A DNA stretch of 36,850 nt from Dimargaris cristalligena (GCA_027576995.1 JANBQC010000260.1:1-36850), one strand, 5' to 3'. Positions 1 to 10,587 are shown, counted from the first letter of the stretch. Notes: generated from the letters alone by a model not told the origin. Made by a program: numbers and translations.

Positions 1-1697
1 AAAGGAAATAAAACTGGAAGTAAGGGAAGAAAGCAGCTAGAGGACGGTAGGTACCTCTAGGTGGTTAGTTTTATTGAATTGTAATTTCTGTGGGGTGAAA
101 TATAATTGGCTAACATGAATGATCTCATGATAGCAGAATAAACTAACGTAATTGGGTATAAATAGGATAGAATAAAGAACATGTAGGAACATATTCTTCA
201 ACATGGTTAACTTGGGTGACAATAGCCCAGTGGAATTTAATCATCTATGAGGCTTACAGTGTTCCTGAGTTGCACTGCTACCCCCCCCCTCTCCACATTC
301 ATTGCTATTTTGTTTTGAATGGCCTTAAAATTGAAAACTCTGATATTTCATATGACCCTTTGAGTGCCACCACTTACCAGTTGTTCTGTTTTTCAGCTTT
401 TCATCTCATCCATATGCTAGGGACCTATGGATACACATATACTTAGAGTGGGCTGCCCATCTTTGTGGACCTTCATTGTATTTGTCATTTTGGCTCAAAT
501 ACATGTGTATTCTCCTCCTTTGGTTAGCATCCCCTTTACTTCAAGCCATGCAAATTCACACTCTAACCAATGGGGGTCTGCCTCATGTTCAACTATTTAT
601 TAAATACAAATAAATAACTACACCATCATCTGATGCATGCCAGCAATACTACACTATGCTTGATTAGTAAAGTGGTATTGTTAAGGATGCATTTTTTTTG
701 CTACTGGATCAAGTAAGCAAGATATTCCTCATTTTATCATGGCAAGAATTTATTCTTAAACCAGGTCAAAGAAGCCCACCCTGAATCCAAGAATCCCATT
801 AGATCATTGTGAATGCAAGAATGGGGCTGACCAGGGTGGCCGACATGGTCACTAAGGAAGACTGGGTAATAGTAATGGTGTTGGTAGTATTTACCTAGGA
901 AACAGTGGCTATAGTTCAATGATAGAATGGGTTTGGGTTTGGGGTCATAATGGAGGCCTTTTCAAGGCAAGTTACATGCCAACATATCTGGGGTATGGTA
1001 AGTAAGTTACTGGGCTTGTTTGGTATCAGGAAATTCCACCATGCTATTATCAAACACTGTACATTTTCCTAAAGATGACCTTGATCAATACTAATATGGA
1101 AAACCTAGAAGGCTGGCTGAAAGGTGTGACTTGGCAGGACACATTCACTTTATTTGTTATCCGCAGATGGTTCACTCTAAGCTACATTTCTTTTATATGG
1201 AAACCATGCTCCGTTTAGGATGAATACCTTGATTGCCCCAACTGAAGGAGTTTGTCTGGTCATTTAGGGCCTCCATTCCCCCATAGCTTCCGAATAGATT
1301 GCATTCCAATGGATAGAAATGACATGTGGTAGTAGTCATGTGCTATATCCCCGTATGCAAAATAGAAGGGAGAATGCTGCTGCCCTTTGGCTTGTATGTA
1401 CAATGTTCTGGACCATTACCCACCGCCGTACCCAACAAATAACGTAATCGGGGGGAGTTTCCCTGCCCCTATAGACCGCACCACTAAGCCCCGACTCGTA
1501 AAGCCTATAACCAAGCACCATTACGTACGTTCTGACATTGACGTATTCGCCACCTCCTCTTCCCTCTCCCCTTTATATTTCAGCCCACCGCTCTCCTTTT
1601 CACAGTTTCTAGCCTGTCTCATTTTACCTTAGCTAAACCTATTACCACTCCTCCCCTCCACTCTCTTACCTTTAATCACCACCTACCTCCTCCTCCT
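1..1697. other. intergenic, no gene recognised
   Basis: This AT-rich stretch has only short, composition-driven open frames on both strands and nothing I can tie to a protein family. The last 150 bases before the gene at 1698 are pyrimidine-rich. They contain a weak TATA-like TTTATATT at 1572-1579, about 120 bases upstream of the start codon, so this end probably serves as a promoter and 5' leader. Confidence 0.5.
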
Positions 1698-2021
1698 ATG
1701 CATTCCCGTACCGTTATGCTCCTGGCCCTTCTGGCGACCGCTGCCCCTTGGGTTGCGCGAGCAGAAACTGTACCCATTGCCTGCCGCCCTCTCGCCGCCG
1801 CTTCCGAGCTCTCCAGTTACATCATCACCCTCAAGGACTCTAATGACGTGCACGCTGTCGAAGCCGTAGTCAACTGTGCCGGTGGCAAGAGCAACGATGT
1901 CTTGACTATCGGCCAGACGAGTTTTATGGTGGTTCAGTTAACCAGCGAGGCCGCCGAAGAAATTAAGAAAGGGGGCCATGTCCAGTATATTGAAAAAGAC
2001 GGCGAGGTTAGAATTCAGTAA
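1698..2021 (+). CDS. secreted peptidase inhibitor I9-like protein
   Basis: A single-exon protein of 107 residues. Residues 1-22 form a clear signal peptide: a basic start, the hydrophobic core VMLLALLATAAPWV, and an ARA|E cleavage site. Residues about 39-106 match the inhibitor I9 fold (subtilisin propeptide / yeast Pbi2 type): an N-terminal SYIITLKD strand, a central TIGQTSFMVVQL stretch, and a closing YIEKDGEVRI. No peptidase domain follows, so this is a stand-alone propeptide-like inhibitor. Such proteins inhibit subtilisin-family serine proteases (proteinase B in yeast). Unlike cytosolic Pbi2 (about 75 residues), this one should enter the secretory pathway. Cys29 and Cys60 in the mature part could pair. 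AATAAA lies at 2139-2144. The family call comes from pattern recognition alone; the target protease is unknown. Confidence 0.75.
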   Translation: MHSRTVMLLALLATAAPWVARAETVPIACRPLAAASELSSYIITLKDSNDVHAVEAVVNCAGGKSNDVLTIGQTSFMVVQLTSEAAEEIKKGGHVQYIEKDGEVRIQ

Positions 2022-2138
2022 AACGCCAATGTGGCCTAACTATGTCTGCCAGCCTACCTGCAATATAGTAGACATACCCTCCCTCTCCGTCCTTGTTTCG
2101 TAGCTTTTCCTTTCCTTTGGCTATATGTACCATATATT

Positions 2139-2144
2139 AATAAA
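2139..2144 (+). terminator. poly(A) signal AATAAA of the I9-like gene
   Basis: A canonical AATAAA 118 bases after the stop codon at 2021, within an AT-rich 3' region. Its position fits a fungal polyadenylation element. Confidence 0.45.
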
Positions 2145-2621
2145 ACATAACGGACCAGCTCCGCTAGCAAACTAAGAAGGCCTAACTCTCCCTAATTAGT
2201 ACTGCGCGCCCTGGAGTGTGTTAATCTGGGATTTCTCATTGATAACGAGGTCGATATGGGTAAAGTTCGCCCAGCTGTATAGGGTTTTAAATGATGTGTA
2301 GATGGGCCAATAGGCGGGACGTTTATTTTCAACCAGGGCAGTATTTGCCTCATCCAACGGGTTTTTTGATATACAGCCCCTGGTTGAATTCCTCCCATAT
2401 TATGACTACGAGGAAAGGGAGAGTACCAAAACTACTTTCATGGAGCTATCCTGTATGGAAAGTTGAGCTGTTGTGCCCTGTTGCTTACACTATTTGTCTT
2501 TTCGACCTATATTTTCGGAGGACTCATTGCACGGTAAACTCTCCCATTTCCAAGCCCACTCGCTGGACCAGTACACTCTCCCCTTTTCTCCCCGTTCCCG
2601 GCTGGTCCCGTTTCCTCCACC
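2145..2621. other. intergenic, promoter side of TAF9
   Basis: No gene seen. Short open frames on both strands lack family resemblance. The last 60 bases before the TAF9 start are C/T-rich, and the start context CCACCATGTCC is a strong eukaryotic one. Confidence 0.4.
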
Positions 2622-3623
2622 ATGTCCAGCGATAATGTCGACGAATTGCCCAAAGAGGCCAAGATCATGTCCCTCATCCTTCAAGCGCAAGCGATCGAGG
2701 ACTGCGATAAAAAAGTAGTAAACCAATTACTCGACTTTGCCCATCGTAAGTCTCCCTGGTACTTTTGGCGTACTCCACATTCGACGGCCATATATATATA
2801 TATCTTTCATTGAGCAGCTTTAGCGAATAGGTCACTGATACGTCTATACAACCCCCTTCTATCTCCCTCACTGCCTATTTCGGCGAGACCAGGTTATACC
2901 GTGGAAGTATTCCAGGATGCTTTGATTTATTCTGAACATGCCGGCAAAAACGACCTGGATGTTGAGGACGTTCGCTTAGCTATCCAAGGCCGGGTGAACC
3001 ACTCTTTTACTACGCCGCCCTCCAAAGAGGTATGTGATATGTTCCTAGTCTGGTGCGGGATCTGATTGATTTCCGCATTACTTTTCTCCTTCTCTCCTCT
3101 GACATGCGCGTTATGGCCGACTCCCTCCTTTCTATACATTCGAAAGAGACGTCCATCACCATTATTTCCCGCTACTCAGACCTCACCTGCCACCACCCAC
3201 CTAGAACTAACTGAGTTACTAATTTAATCCACCCACTTGGTTCGATGCCCATCCTTCTCTCGGGGACACGCCCCCCTATTTTCCGTATTCTAGTTTTTGC
3301 TCGAGTTGGCCGAGGAACGTAATAGTACCCCTCTCCCCCTTCTACCCGAGAAATTTGGAATCCGACTGCCCCCCGAAAAGCACTGTCTCACCGCGGTCAA
3401 CTTCCAAGTGGTTCCCGAGGTAAGCAAGCTGCCATTTATAGTACACTACTGATACGTTATGCCCCACTCGATCCACCCCCGTATATCGTCTGTCTATCTA
3501 GGTCTGCTAATCCGGCGTATATCCAAACGGCCTACTAACTACAACTATTGCTTCATGTATGAATTGTTTTTGAACCCACAGCGGAAAAGTCTCGCCGGAC
3601 AAAAAGCCGCCGAAAAACACTAG
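2622..3623 (+). CDS. TAF9: TFIID/SAGA subunit TAF9 (histone fold)
   Basis: Four exons, 2622-2745, 2893-3029, 3294-3419 and 3582-3623, join in frame to 142 residues. Introns have GTAAGT, GTATGT and GTAAGC donors and AG acceptors. Exons 1 and 2 build the TAF9 histone fold: alpha-1 KEAKIMSLILQAQ, then KVVNQLLDFAHRY spanning the first junction, DALIYSEHAGK, and VEDVRLAIQGRVNHSF. Exon 3 gives the conserved extension with LLELAEERN and LPPEKHCLTAVNF. TAF9 pairs with TAF6 in TFIID and SAGA to form an H3-H4-like heterodimer for RNA polymerase II initiation, so the product is nuclear. The length is near that of yeast Taf9 (157). The 14-codon last exon, ending in basic residues, is the least certain part, but its phase and splice sites agree. 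Confidence 0.9.
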
Positions 3624-4313
3624 GTTTATTAAATATCTTATATCTCTCTTTCTCGATTATACCGGTCCAACCGCTGCACCTAGCTATTTCCGACATTATT
3701 AGCTTTTTACCATTTGAATTACCCAACTTTCTGGCCCAGTAGTTAATTGCCTAAACTCGGTATAAAGGGCCGAAATGTAGTAACATCACTCTATGTATAA
3801 ATAATATTAAACCCATAGCTATTCCAATACCACAGGCAGTTTTATAGGTGTAATGGTATTATGTTGATATATCAAGAGCCCCGACAACCTTAGTTATTAT
3901 ATTATCAGCCAGTAAATTGAGTTTAGAAATTAAATGAGGGTGTATTTATGTATGTGTTTTTGGGGATTTTGGATGGTGGTTTACACCTGATTTTCCCCCA
4001 TCAGGTCTCGAGTAGAGAAATAGTACCAAACTACCCCACCAACTCCCTTCCAATTCAATTAAGGGATCTACCGATTCAAGGCCAGGCAATTCTACCAGCT
4101 TGGAATGACAACTCTAGCTCCCTTGGATCTTGACGACGTTCCTTCACCAATTTTCCACCTATTAGTGTTACTTTCCCAAAACTGATCGTGGCCGCATGCA
4201 CTCAGGTCTCTAACTCTATAGCCTACCGTTTTCTCTCCCGGGGTGCTTTATATTGCCACTACTATACCTATTATTATTTTATTGGCTTGCTTAGCACCAA
4301 CACATTTACCGCC
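3624..4313. other. intergenic between TAF9 and uL14m
   Basis: An AT-rich spacer of 690 bases. A frame open from 4188 into the uL14m gene lacks an ATG before 4314 and is probably leader. Nothing else is recognised. Confidence 0.4.
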
Positions 4314-4706
4314 ATGATCCAATTGAAAAGTTACTTGAACGTGATCGACAACACCGGTGCCCTAGTCGCCGAGTGCATCCGTACCCTCAACAACACCAAA
4401 GTAGCCCGCGTCGGTGACGAGATCGTCGTGGCCGTCAAGAAGGCCCGGTCCGTGAGTGATTCCTCCCTCAGTTCGACGGCGGCCTCCAAAATCCGCAAAG
4501 GTGATGTGCGCCGGGCCCTGATCGTCCGCACCAAAAGCCCCATTGCCCGGCCCGACGGTAGTAACATTCGTTTCGATGATAATGCCTGTATTCTGCTGAA
4601 CAACCAGAAGCAACCCCTCGGTACCCGCATCCTCGGTCTGGTGGCGGCCGATATTAAAGCCAAGGGCTGGAATAAGGTGGTCTCGCTCGCACCCAAGGTG
4701 GTATAG
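4314..4706 (+). CDS. MRPL38: mitochondrial ribosomal protein uL14m
   Basis: A single-exon protein of 130 residues of the bacterial-type uL14 family. It begins IQLKSYLNVIDNTGA and carries the family signature RPDGSNIRFDDNACILLNN, then PLGTRILG and the C-terminal KVVSLAPKVV. Cytosolic eukaryotic uL14 is clearly different in these regions, so this is the large-subunit protein of the mitochondrial ribosome (yeast Mrpl38, 138 residues). Compared with about 122 residues in bacteria, an insert of roughly seven residues sits in the Ser-rich stretch before KIRKGDVRRALIVR. I chose ATG 4314 because it aligns with the family start and no upstream in-frame ATG exists. There is no long cleavable presequence, so import would rely on the basic mature protein. 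AATAAA follows at 4780-4785. Confidence 0.93.
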   Translation: MIQLKSYLNVIDNTGALVAECIRTLNNTKVARVGDEIVVAVKKARSVSDSSLSSTAASKIRKGDVRRALIVRTKSPIARPDGSNIRFDDNACILLNNQKQPLGTRILGLVAADIKAKGWNKVVSLAPKVV

Positions 4707-5220
4707 AGGAAAGCAGGTAGAAGCCCCTCTTGTAGAGACTCTTCGTCTATCTTGGTTCACTGTTCTTTTATACGCTTACAATAAACGTTGGTACATAATT
4801 TAGGGTATAATTATAAAAGAAGCGAATATCATTACTTCTGTGGCTAACCCTTCACTTTGGCACAGAACTGGGAGCACCCATTTGGTTTATACTATCTAGA
4901 GTCGTTACAATGGTATTGTCAGCGCACACATATTTTCCAGTATAAACTAGGTCCTATAGAGAATTGTTAACCATCTATTAAGGTTATTATCCAAGGGAGG
5001 GTAATATTGACTACTGTCTGCACTGGAGTTACTCCAAGAGCCCGCCTTGACAAGACTGCAGGCATTCGGGTGTTCAAGACCTGCAAGCAACTTAGGTTTC
5101 TTCAATTTGAATTCTATTTTTCAAAGCTACTCGGCCCCATTACCGATTTCTTATTCGTCTACATTCTCTATTACCCTTATCCATTTTTAGTGTCCTCCAG
5201 TCTTCAATCCCCTCGTTGCA
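4707..5220. other. intergenic between uL14m and WDR83
   Basis: The left part is the uL14m 3' region with its poly(A) signal. The remainder is AT-rich promoter-side DNA of WDR83, ending in a C/T-rich run directly before the start codon at 5221. No gene seen. Confidence 0.4.
4780..4785 (+). terminator. poly(A) signal AATAAA of uL14m
   Basis: AATAAA 74 bases after the uL14m stop codon, a typical 3'UTR distance. Confidence 0.5.
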
Positions 5221-6511
5221 ATGAGCCAGCCCGGAAGTATTCCCCGAACTAAAGCACTCACGCTGACAGGTCATAAAGGTGCAGTCAATGTCGCTCGATT
5301 CAACAGTGATGGCAAATACTGTCTAACCGGGGGTCAGGACCGCCAAATTCGTCTATGGAAGGTTGACACAGGTGAAAAAGTAGTCGAATTCGAGGGACAT
5401 GCCCGGGACGTTCTCGATTTGCAAGTGTAAGTATGACCTTGGAACCGATGTACTTATACGCTCCTATTTCAGCCTAGTAGAGGCCCATTGGCCTTCGTAG
5501 AATAGACTGATGCTAGGTAATATGCATTGAATGGCCCTAACTTACCCCATTCTTATACGATAGCCGACTTGCCCTTCCACACACACGCTGTTCCTATGTA
5601 TCCCAACAACCACTTAGTTCCCCGGATAACAGCCGGTTCGCCTCCGTAGGCAACGATCGGGCCGTTTTCCTCTGGGACGTCGCCACCCAACGGATCATCA
5701 AAAAGTGCGACGGCCACCTCCACCGGATCAACACGGTGGGTTTTAGTCCGAACAGTGCCCTATTCGCGAGCGGATCCCTAGACAAAACCGTTCGCATTTG
5801 GGATAACCGATCGAACTCCCGCCGCCCCGTCCAACAACTGGAAGAAGCCACCGACAGTGTGACGACCCTGGCCTTTAACGATACAGAAATGCTCACGGGA
5901 TCGGCGGACGGGTTCGTCCGGGTCTATGATATGCGGCAGGGGCAAATGACGGCCGATTTTACCGGTAGTCCCGTCACTAGCGGGGCATGGTCGGCGGATA
6001 ATCGATGTATCTTGATCGGCGCGCTCGACCATACGCTGCGCTTATTCGACCGGTCGAATGGTACGTTATTAAACCACTACGAGGGGCACCAGAGCTCGCA
6101 GTTCAAAATGGAGTGCTGCTTTTCTCGGTCAGGCGCCCATGTTATCAGTGGATCCGAAGATGGCGCCATCTGGTTTTGGGATATTCTGGAGGTAAGTTCT
6201 TTCGTTCGTTCGTTCTTCTTATTATTATTATTGGCACATTGGGCTATCGAATCAAGGACCGTCCGACACGGTCCATATGTGGGACTTTCAGAAGCCTCAC
6301 AAACTACTCAGGGTTAATAATTTCCATCTGCTTCTAACGACCTCTCATATCACCTTTTAAACACCTTTTTGTTATCTATGAAATTGGCCAGGCCTCACGC
6401 GCGCAAAGGGTCCTTGCTCATAGTAGTATAGTAACCTGTGTGGCCTATCACCCCACCGAATCAGCCCTTCTCTCCTCATCATCCGATGGATCTGTCATTA
6501 TATGGCGCTAA
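5221..6511 (+). CDS. WDR83: WD40 protein WDR83 / MORG1
   Basis: Three exons, 5221-5426, 5618-6191 and 6392-6511, give 299 residues, close to the 315 of human WDR83. The product is a seven-bladed WD40 propeller. Visible repeats include GHKGAVNVARFNSDGKYCLT...IRLWK, GHARDVLDL...VFLWDV, GHLHRINTVGFSP...VRIWDNR, SVTTLAFNDTEMLTGSADG, SGAWSADNRCILIGALDHT and CCFSRSGAHVISGSEDG. The last exon adds VAYHPTESALL...VIIWR. Repeat order and loop sequences (DMRQGQMTADFTGSPVTSG, LLNHYEGHQSS) follow WDR83 rather than other WD40 families. Known roles are MAPK scaffold and spliceosomal C-complex component, so this is a cytosolic/nuclear adaptor. The V codon at the first junction is split GT|T. The gene converges on CWF19, 238 bases away. 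Confidence 0.9.
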
Positions 6512-6748
6512 CAAATGCCCCTGTGGTTCACACCACCACCCTCTCTCCCCCAGCCAGTTCCACAATACCAACCATGCTAGCAAAAACACTCCCTGGCAAC
6601 TTTATGTACAATACTTAATCAGAATACATTAATGAATACGGGTGACCGCTAAATTAAAACAGCCAGATTTTTATAATGTGTGGAGATGGGTTGAATCAAC
6701 ACCGAACATACCGATATATTAAGCCAAAAGAAGAAAAGAACACATCCT

Positions 6749-6754
6749 TTTATT
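6749..6754 (-). terminator. poly(A) signal overlapping the CWF19 stop codon
   Basis: Read on the minus strand, the end of CWF19 is GATAAATAAAAGG. The TAA stop (6752-6750) lies inside AATAAA (6754-6749). If this hexamer is used, the 3'UTR would be only about 10-30 bases long. Confidence 0.4.
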
Positions 6755-9056
6755 TATCGAGAAGCTGGGTCCAGTCAAACTTAGCCCAGTTGGTCCGTTC
6801 TTTGAACTCCCGTACCCGGCGCCGTTCGAGGGATGGGTTTGACGGTACCCACGCTGGCTTCCGATACGATTTGGGGGGCAAATCCAACATACCGGCTATG
6901 ATTTGCTTGCCAAAGTAGTGCGGGAACAGTTGATTATTTTCAATAACATGCCCCATCCCGCCGTCCAAGTCCGTCCACAGATGAAAATAGGGCACTTTGG
7001 CGGTCATGGAACGCCGGAACCCACCCGTGCGTCGAGTCAAGCCACTCCTTCCGGTGTCCTCCGCCGAAGGGGAGGAGGTGTTGATGGTGGTGTCAATAAT
7101 TTTACGGTGCTGAGTCCATTCATCGTCGGCGTCGAGGAGGCCCTCTTTGAAATAAGCGGGGAGGTCGGCGTACAGATCCCGAGGCACTGGAATGCATTCA
7201 ATGGCGGTGTGGCGACCTTTACGACCCGAGACATCGGTTACCGTTTCCATAAAGACGGCACCTTCATCCCGGGCATCGAAGGCGTGGATTAGGCATTTCA
7301 TAAAGTTCTAATTATGTATTCGCCAGTGTTTGGGCAGCCAAATAATTCAGTCAGTAGGTTAGTTATGTCGGTGAGCGAGACTGGCGATCTAATTGACAGA
7401 CGGGAGGTATGCCTTTCTCCTATAAAAGAATTAACCAATTACTCCAATCTATTGAATGGTCACTATTAAAAACCAATCAACTACTTACCCGAATTTCGGT
7501 CCAGGCATCATCCTCGCAGGTCAGAGTCGAAACAGTGTGTTGGGTGGGAATTATCAGACAATGACCCGGCACTAGGGGCTCTGTGCTTGGTAATCCGAGG
7601 TAAACTTGGGTACCGATGGAAATGATGGGTATTTCGGGGGGCTCGAGACTGGCCTTCTGGCCCGTACTCTTTTCGGGAGTACGGAAGCAGAACTGACATG
7701 ATGCCAACTGCTTATAATCTGGTTGACGGATTGTACCATGCATTCCGGTAGCAGTGGACATATAAAATAAGGAGATTTCGGGAACTATGGTTAGTAAAAT
7801 TCGATCATTTCATATGCATACTTAGGGTGGATTTTAAATAAAGGTCGGGATAAAAGTTGTCTCGCTAAACCCGGGTTTAGCAAATCCCAGTTGGTGAAAA
7901 CCAATTACCTGTGATGGCAATATCCCGCTTCTGCTGGTCAGTGAGTCCATGTTGGGTCCGAGCAAGCTTATCGACATTCTCATCCATGTATTCCAAAGTT
8001 TCCTATATGGCCCCAAGTTGGCAACAGGTCCATTTAGAACCAAGTAGTATTAGGAATGTAATTGCGGTAAAAAAATGGGTGAGTAAACTCAGCTGGAGTA
8101 TAATTACAGCGTGGCCCAAATTGGATTCGGCCACAGAAAGCAACATCCGATTGTAGGGATAGAGTCGCTATGTTATTTAACAATAACTCGTCTATTTTCC
8201 TATTTATATTTCATTTAAGCCTTAGCTCGACTGGGGTGAGCTCCATTGTTTACCGCATCACCAGGTAACCCTTTCGGCTGTGACTAAATCTTGAACGTCG
8301 AATAAACACTAGTTGCCGCCACTTGCCTTGAATTTGGCATCCCGGAGGATTCGTTTGGCCATTTGGCGATCGGTGGATTGCGAATTGGCGTATTTTTCCT
8401 GGTGGAGCATGGTCATGATATCGGTATCTTTGCCCTCATCCAAGACCGACACGGGTCTCCGGCGCTGGGCTTTGGTTTCGGAGGTGCCTGCCTTGAGATG
8501 CTGAAGCAATGGCTCCTGGTCGAGGTTCAGTGGGCGCCCCTGGTCATCGAAATTGGGAAGCGTTACCACCTGGGCCTATTCGCATGGAACATTAACGGTT
8601 TCCGTACATCGAAAAATGGCCATTAATTAGAAAAATGTAAATAGTAAATAGAGTTGGCGCTAGCAATGTACAGGCGTGGTGAGTGCAGGGCAGGTGGGGG
8701 TATGTTCGATGGGACCAGCTGGCGAGGAGAGATCGCTGGGTCAATCAAAGGCTGACCCACCTGGACAAATTAATAACAAACTAGGCCTCAAGGGACTTAG
8801 GCAGACTGCTTACCGAGGGTTCCGTAGGCGCAGGTGGAGCCGAAGGCGTTTTCTCCACCCAGAAAGAGTCCAAGTCAACGGGTTCGGCTGGCGGGGGGCT
8901 ATCGTCCTTCTTACGCCGCTTATCCTTAGAATGCCGCTCGGACTCGGATCGGTCACGGTCACGGTGACCGTGACGGTCGTCGCGCTTACGGTCTTTACGA
9001 TGGCTACGGTGTTCCTTGCGCTCACGGCGGGAACTGGGTGAACGGTCTTGACCCAT
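6750..9056 (-). CDS. CWF19: spliceosome/intron-turnover factor CWF19 (CWF19L2)
   Basis: Five minus-strand exons, 9056-8814, 8569-8327, 8002-7909, 7718-7489 and 7307-6750, join to 455 residues. Residues 1-60 are Arg/Asp/Ser/Lys-rich, as in splicing factors. Residues about 120-195 form the acidic/coiled linker (DTDIMTMLHQEK, ETLEYMDENVDKLAR). CwfJ domain 1 spans about 195-330: SCQFCF, IPIISIGTQVYLGLP, the HIT-like GHCLIIPTQH, and EIRNFMKCLIHAF. CwfJ domain 2 spans about 360-455: PYFHLWTDLDGGMGHVIE and FPHYFGKQIIAGMLDL. Cwf19/Drn1 proteins act with the debranching enzyme Dbr1 in lariat turnover and join late spliceosomes. Human CWF19L2 (about 890) and S. pombe Cwf19 (about 640) are longer, so the N-terminal region is short here. 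Intron 2 needs a GC donor. At exon 4 an acceptor 54 bases upstream is also in frame; I chose the one giving DYKQLASCQFC. Confidence 0.9.
8003..8326 (-). other. GC-AG intron in CWF19
   Basis: On the minus strand, exon 2 ends TTCAAG followed by GCAAGT, and exon 3 begins after CATATAG with GAAACTTTG. Phase 0 is kept on both sides and the joined protein reads AKFKETLEYMDENV. The only GT nearby (AAGGCAA|GTGGCG) gives the wrong phase, and read-through meets a TAG within a few codons. The donor AAG|GCAAGT matches the known GC-AG consensus. This is the only non-GT donor among the 25 introns I place. Confidence 0.65.
8952..8974. repeat. 11-bp perfect inverted repeat inside CWF19 exon 1
   Basis: GTCACGGTCAC and GTGACCGTGAC are separated by one base. 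They lie in codons for the Arg/Asp/His-rich tail, so the symmetry may simply reflect alternating CGT/GAC codons. Confidence 0.6.
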
Positions 9057-9688
9057 GTTTAGAAGGAGTAAAAGGGCGAATGGGGAGAGCTGTGGTTAGG
9101 AAAACCTGACTGTCAAATGAGGGTAATTATATATATATTTGCTGAGCAATAGTAATGTGGGCGCGATAAGAGAGAGGTTTTGCGAATTGCTGAAACACTA
9201 AACATATATTGAAAGAGACAGTCAGTAGTTAAAAACACAAGGAATGCCATTGAGCGACTCCAAATCACTGAAGCCAGGCTACCATTCAAAAGCGCCAAAT
9301 ACACCAGCCCAGGTTGCTCATGGTTCACTACCAGATTTGCATGGGCCTCCGACCCCATATGCATAAGACTATAGGGAGCATCACTACTGTTGGTAGTGTG
9401 GCCCTCCCAAGAGCTCACTTGTCAGTTTATCTGCAATTTCTATGGCGTCTCATATTCACAGCCCTATGATTTAACCGGAAAAAGTGCGCCTCCCACCTCC
9501 CCAACTATGAAGTCGGTTAACGGAAATTTGAAACTGCCCCTCACTTAAATGGGTATATATGTGTGGGGTTTAAATATTTCAAAAAGGGATTTACTGTTCA
9601 ATTTTAAAAATAGCTTAGGGTCTCGTCTTCTATCTCCCCCGCCCCAGTAAAGTAAACACCACCACCACCACCACCACTACTACTATTA
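9057..9688. other. intergenic, CWF19 promoter and methyltransferase 3' end
   Basis: Both flanking genes read leftwards. The left part should hold the CWF19 promoter and the right part the 3'UTR of the methyltransferase, which includes a trinucleotide repeat at 9658-9693. No further gene seen. Confidence 0.45.
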
Positions 9689-9693
9689 CTACT
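9658..9693. repeat. ACC/ACT trinucleotide microsatellite at a gene end
   Basis: ACC units followed by ACT units run directly into the stop codon of the minus-strand methyltransferase. Read on the minus strand, the stop TAG is followed in frame by TAA, TAG, TAG and TAG, then TGG/TGT codons. The repeat thus supplies several back-up stops. Confidence 0.8.
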
Positions 9694-10587
9694 GGGCGGT
9701 GGATTCTTGCGGATTGATTTTAGTGCAGATATACACAAAGTAATGGAAGGCGTCTCCAATGGTGTGAATTTCCAAGTGGAACGCATCCCGTTTCAGATGC
9801 CGGGATCGAAAATGGGGCTGACCGAAGGTAATGTAAATAAATTTACCGCCGACCTTCAATACCCGTAGGGCCTCATCCACCTCCCGACGCACATTTTCCA
9901 TTAATTCCTCGGACGGATCCCACACATCGCCTTGTTCGCACATGAGCGCGTCCATGGTCCCCTTGTCTACCACCAAGTCAAAACTAGCGTCGGCTAATTG
10001 GAGCTCCCGGATATCCATAACCTCCCATTCCATTTCGGTCAAATCGGCGCAGCGTTGGCGCATTTGGTCAATCACGGTTTCGGAAAAATCGATGTTGGTA
10101 ATGTGGTGGTACCCGTCGCGGTACATGTCTTCCGACAGGGTGGAGTTTCCGGCCCCGAGCATCAGGACCCGACCCGATTTGTCGGGCACTTCCCGCTCGA
10201 AAATGGGGAGCAGGTCCCGGTAGGTTTTGAACCAGTCAAAAGTGTGGTCAGAGCCTTCCCTAGAAACGAAGGATGTACGGGTGATACAGTGTTTTCCATG
10301 GCATATGAATAGGAGGGTAAGTGGGGTTAATAAGGGTTGGTCAGGTTGCTAAAAATATAGATTTGGGCTGATAAGTCTGGACGGACTATATCGGCGAGCT
10401 GTCCTAAAAGGTTGAACCGGCGGTTAGCCCCTCTACTGCAGGTTTAACGAGAAATAGGTTCGAGTTGGGTATTAGACGACCATTCTTCCTCCCCAGTGAC
10501 TTGGAGGGTTACAACCCACCTGGTATAGCGCTCTTCCCAGTACGTTTTGGTACCATATTCAGTGTTACTTTTCGGCAAGGTATCCAT
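9689..10587 (-). CDS. EEF1AKMT4/METTL13-like class I methyltransferase
   Basis: Two exons, 10587-10520 and 10259-9689, give 212 residues. The start is TLPKSNTEYGTKTYWEERYT, the family's YW..RY entry motif. It is followed by FDWFKTYRDLLPIF and SAM motif I (VLMLGAGNSTLSEDMY, residues about 54-69). Then come the acidic-loop strand HITNIDFSETVI, MDIRELQLADASFDLV, and the family hallmark VDKGTMDALM (about 120-129). Human EEF1AKMT4 and the METTL13 N-terminal domain share VLGCGNS...DYS...MDVR...EKGTLDAL. Those enzymes methylate elongation factor eEF1A, so a cytosolic protein methyltransferase is likely, but the substrate is inferred from the family. The Arg codon is split AG|G at the intron (GTGGGT donor). 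Confidence 0.82.

Noticed and set aside
3239..3250. GGTTCGATGCC resembling a tRNA B box
   Set aside because: No matching A box, acceptor stem or terminator around it, and it lies inside a TAF9 intron.
4331..4760. Two antisense frames of 121 and 132 codons over uL14m
   Set aside because: Shadows of a highly conserved ribosomal protein gene; no independent signal.
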